NCBI GenBank assembly: GCA_023452965.1
Contig: JAEXUU010000728.1
Location: forward strand, 1-5,933
Source of the DNA: Pseudomonadota bacterium
Lineage (GTDB): Bacteria; Pseudomonadota; Alphaproteobacteria; Rhizobiales; Beijerinckiaceae
Length of the DNA: 5,933 bases
Direction: 5' to 3'
In this document: positions 5,656-5,933 of the stretch, piece after piece
Layout of the letters: each line of letters begins with the position of its first letter
Numbering within the stretch: the first letter of the stretch is position 1
The notes under the pieces: model-generated
Databases searched by the model: none
What the model was told of the DNA's origin: nothing
The model's input: the letters and a program-made list of their open reading frames with translations, nothing else
Program-made: the position numbers and the translations under genes

Positions 5656-5933
5656 TCAGCTCCGTTGGGCAGCGAAGGGCAGGGCCTCCCAGCCGGCGAA
5701 GCGCGCCTCGCTGCCGAGCTCTTCCTCGATACGCAGCATCTCGTTCCATTTCGCCATGCGCTCGGAGCGGGTGAAGGAGCCGACCTTGAACTGGCCGGCA
5801 TCCCAGCCGACCGACAGATGCGCGATGGTGACGTCCTCGGTCTCTCCGGAGCGGGCCGAGACGATGGTGCCGAAGCCGGCGGCCTTGCCGGCGTCGAGCG
5901 CGGCGCGGGTGCCGGTCACGGTGCCGGACTGGT
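5656..5933 (-). CDS. Enolase-family protein, C-terminal fragment (N-terminus beyond the window)
   Basis: The last 91 residues of an enolase-type protein are present; full-length members have about 420-430. Reading in from the edge, Q-S-G-T-V-T matches the conserved NQxGTVTE strand after the catalytic Lys. Then come [18 protein letters not shown] with the second catalytic Lys (codon 5785-5787), and the C-terminal hallmark [19 protein letters not shown]. In canonical enolases the second motif is SHRSGETED: the His is active-site, and the Arg and Ser bind the phosphate. Here the His is Ala (codon 5854-5856) while Arg and Ser remain. IADL is IAHL, KTG is KVG and KYNQ is KWNE. It is therefore probably a diverged paralogue for a catabolic pathway and not the housekeeping 2-phosphoglycerate dehydratase. 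It is upstream of and coupled to the dehydrogenase (TGA-GCGG-ATG). The frame continues open past the edge with no start in the window. Confidence 0.9.
   Translation of the reverse strand, partial: QSGTVTGTRAALDAGKAAGFGTIVSARSGETEDVTIAHLSVGWDAGQFKVGSFTRSERMAKWNEMLRIEEELGSEARFAGWEALPFAAQRS

Noticed and set aside
5652..5801. A 50-residue N-terminal extension of the dehydrogenase from 5801
   Set aside because: It overlaps the conserved enolase-like coding sequence in another frame, is Ser/Arg/Pro-rich, and lies before the start of family homology at Met 5651.
5656..5919. The enolase-like fragment as a complete 87-residue gene starting at GTG 5919
   Set aside because: The frame stays open to the window edge and the residues before that GTG continue the enolase match (Q-S-G-T), so the gene is cut by the window, not a small independent gene.

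Overview
The window is GC-rich, compactly coding DNA with the look of an alphaproteobacterium, most likely a soil or plant-associated member of the Hyphomicrobiales (a Bosea-, Methylobacterium- or Bradyrhizobium-like genome). This placement rests on base composition, the density of TRAP transport genes and general protein style. No phylogenetic marker gene is present, so it is an inference. No RNA genes, insertion sequences, CRISPR arrays or phage genes were seen.

Layout from left to right. Positions 1-379 (minus) hold the N-terminal 126 codons of a GntR-family regulator of the FadR/FCD type, running off the left edge. Positions 380-681 are a divergent intergenic region with a perfect 6+6 inverted repeat (424-438), a second near-palindrome (441-450), a 14-base perfect palindrome (580-593) and a strong ribosome binding site. 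Positions 682-3643 (plus) are a complete three-gene TRAP transporter: dctP (periplasmic binding protein with a Tat-like signal), dctQ (small membrane subunit) and dctM (large membrane subunit). A strong hairpin separates dctP from dctQ. After a 36-base convergent gap, positions 3680-5933 (minus) form a tight operon read right to left: the C-terminal end of an enolase-family protein, a D-isomer-specific 2-hydroxyacid dehydrogenase, and a LacI-family regulator.

Together this looks like an uptake-and-catabolism locus for a small carboxylate, probably a hydroxy or sugar acid. The TRAP system would import the substrate under control of the divergent GntR protein. The enolase-like protein and the dehydrogenase would act on it or on its downstream products, under control of LacI. 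The substrate cannot be read from the sequence.

The most unusual signal is the enolase-like protein. It keeps most of the C-terminal enolase signature but has Ala where canonical enolases have the active-site His of the SHRSGETED motif, so it is probably a diverged, pathway-specific paralogue and not the glycolytic enzyme. The neighbouring dehydrogenase also departs from its family, with a GxGxxP nucleotide-binding loop and no acidic residue at the usual NAD-selecting position.
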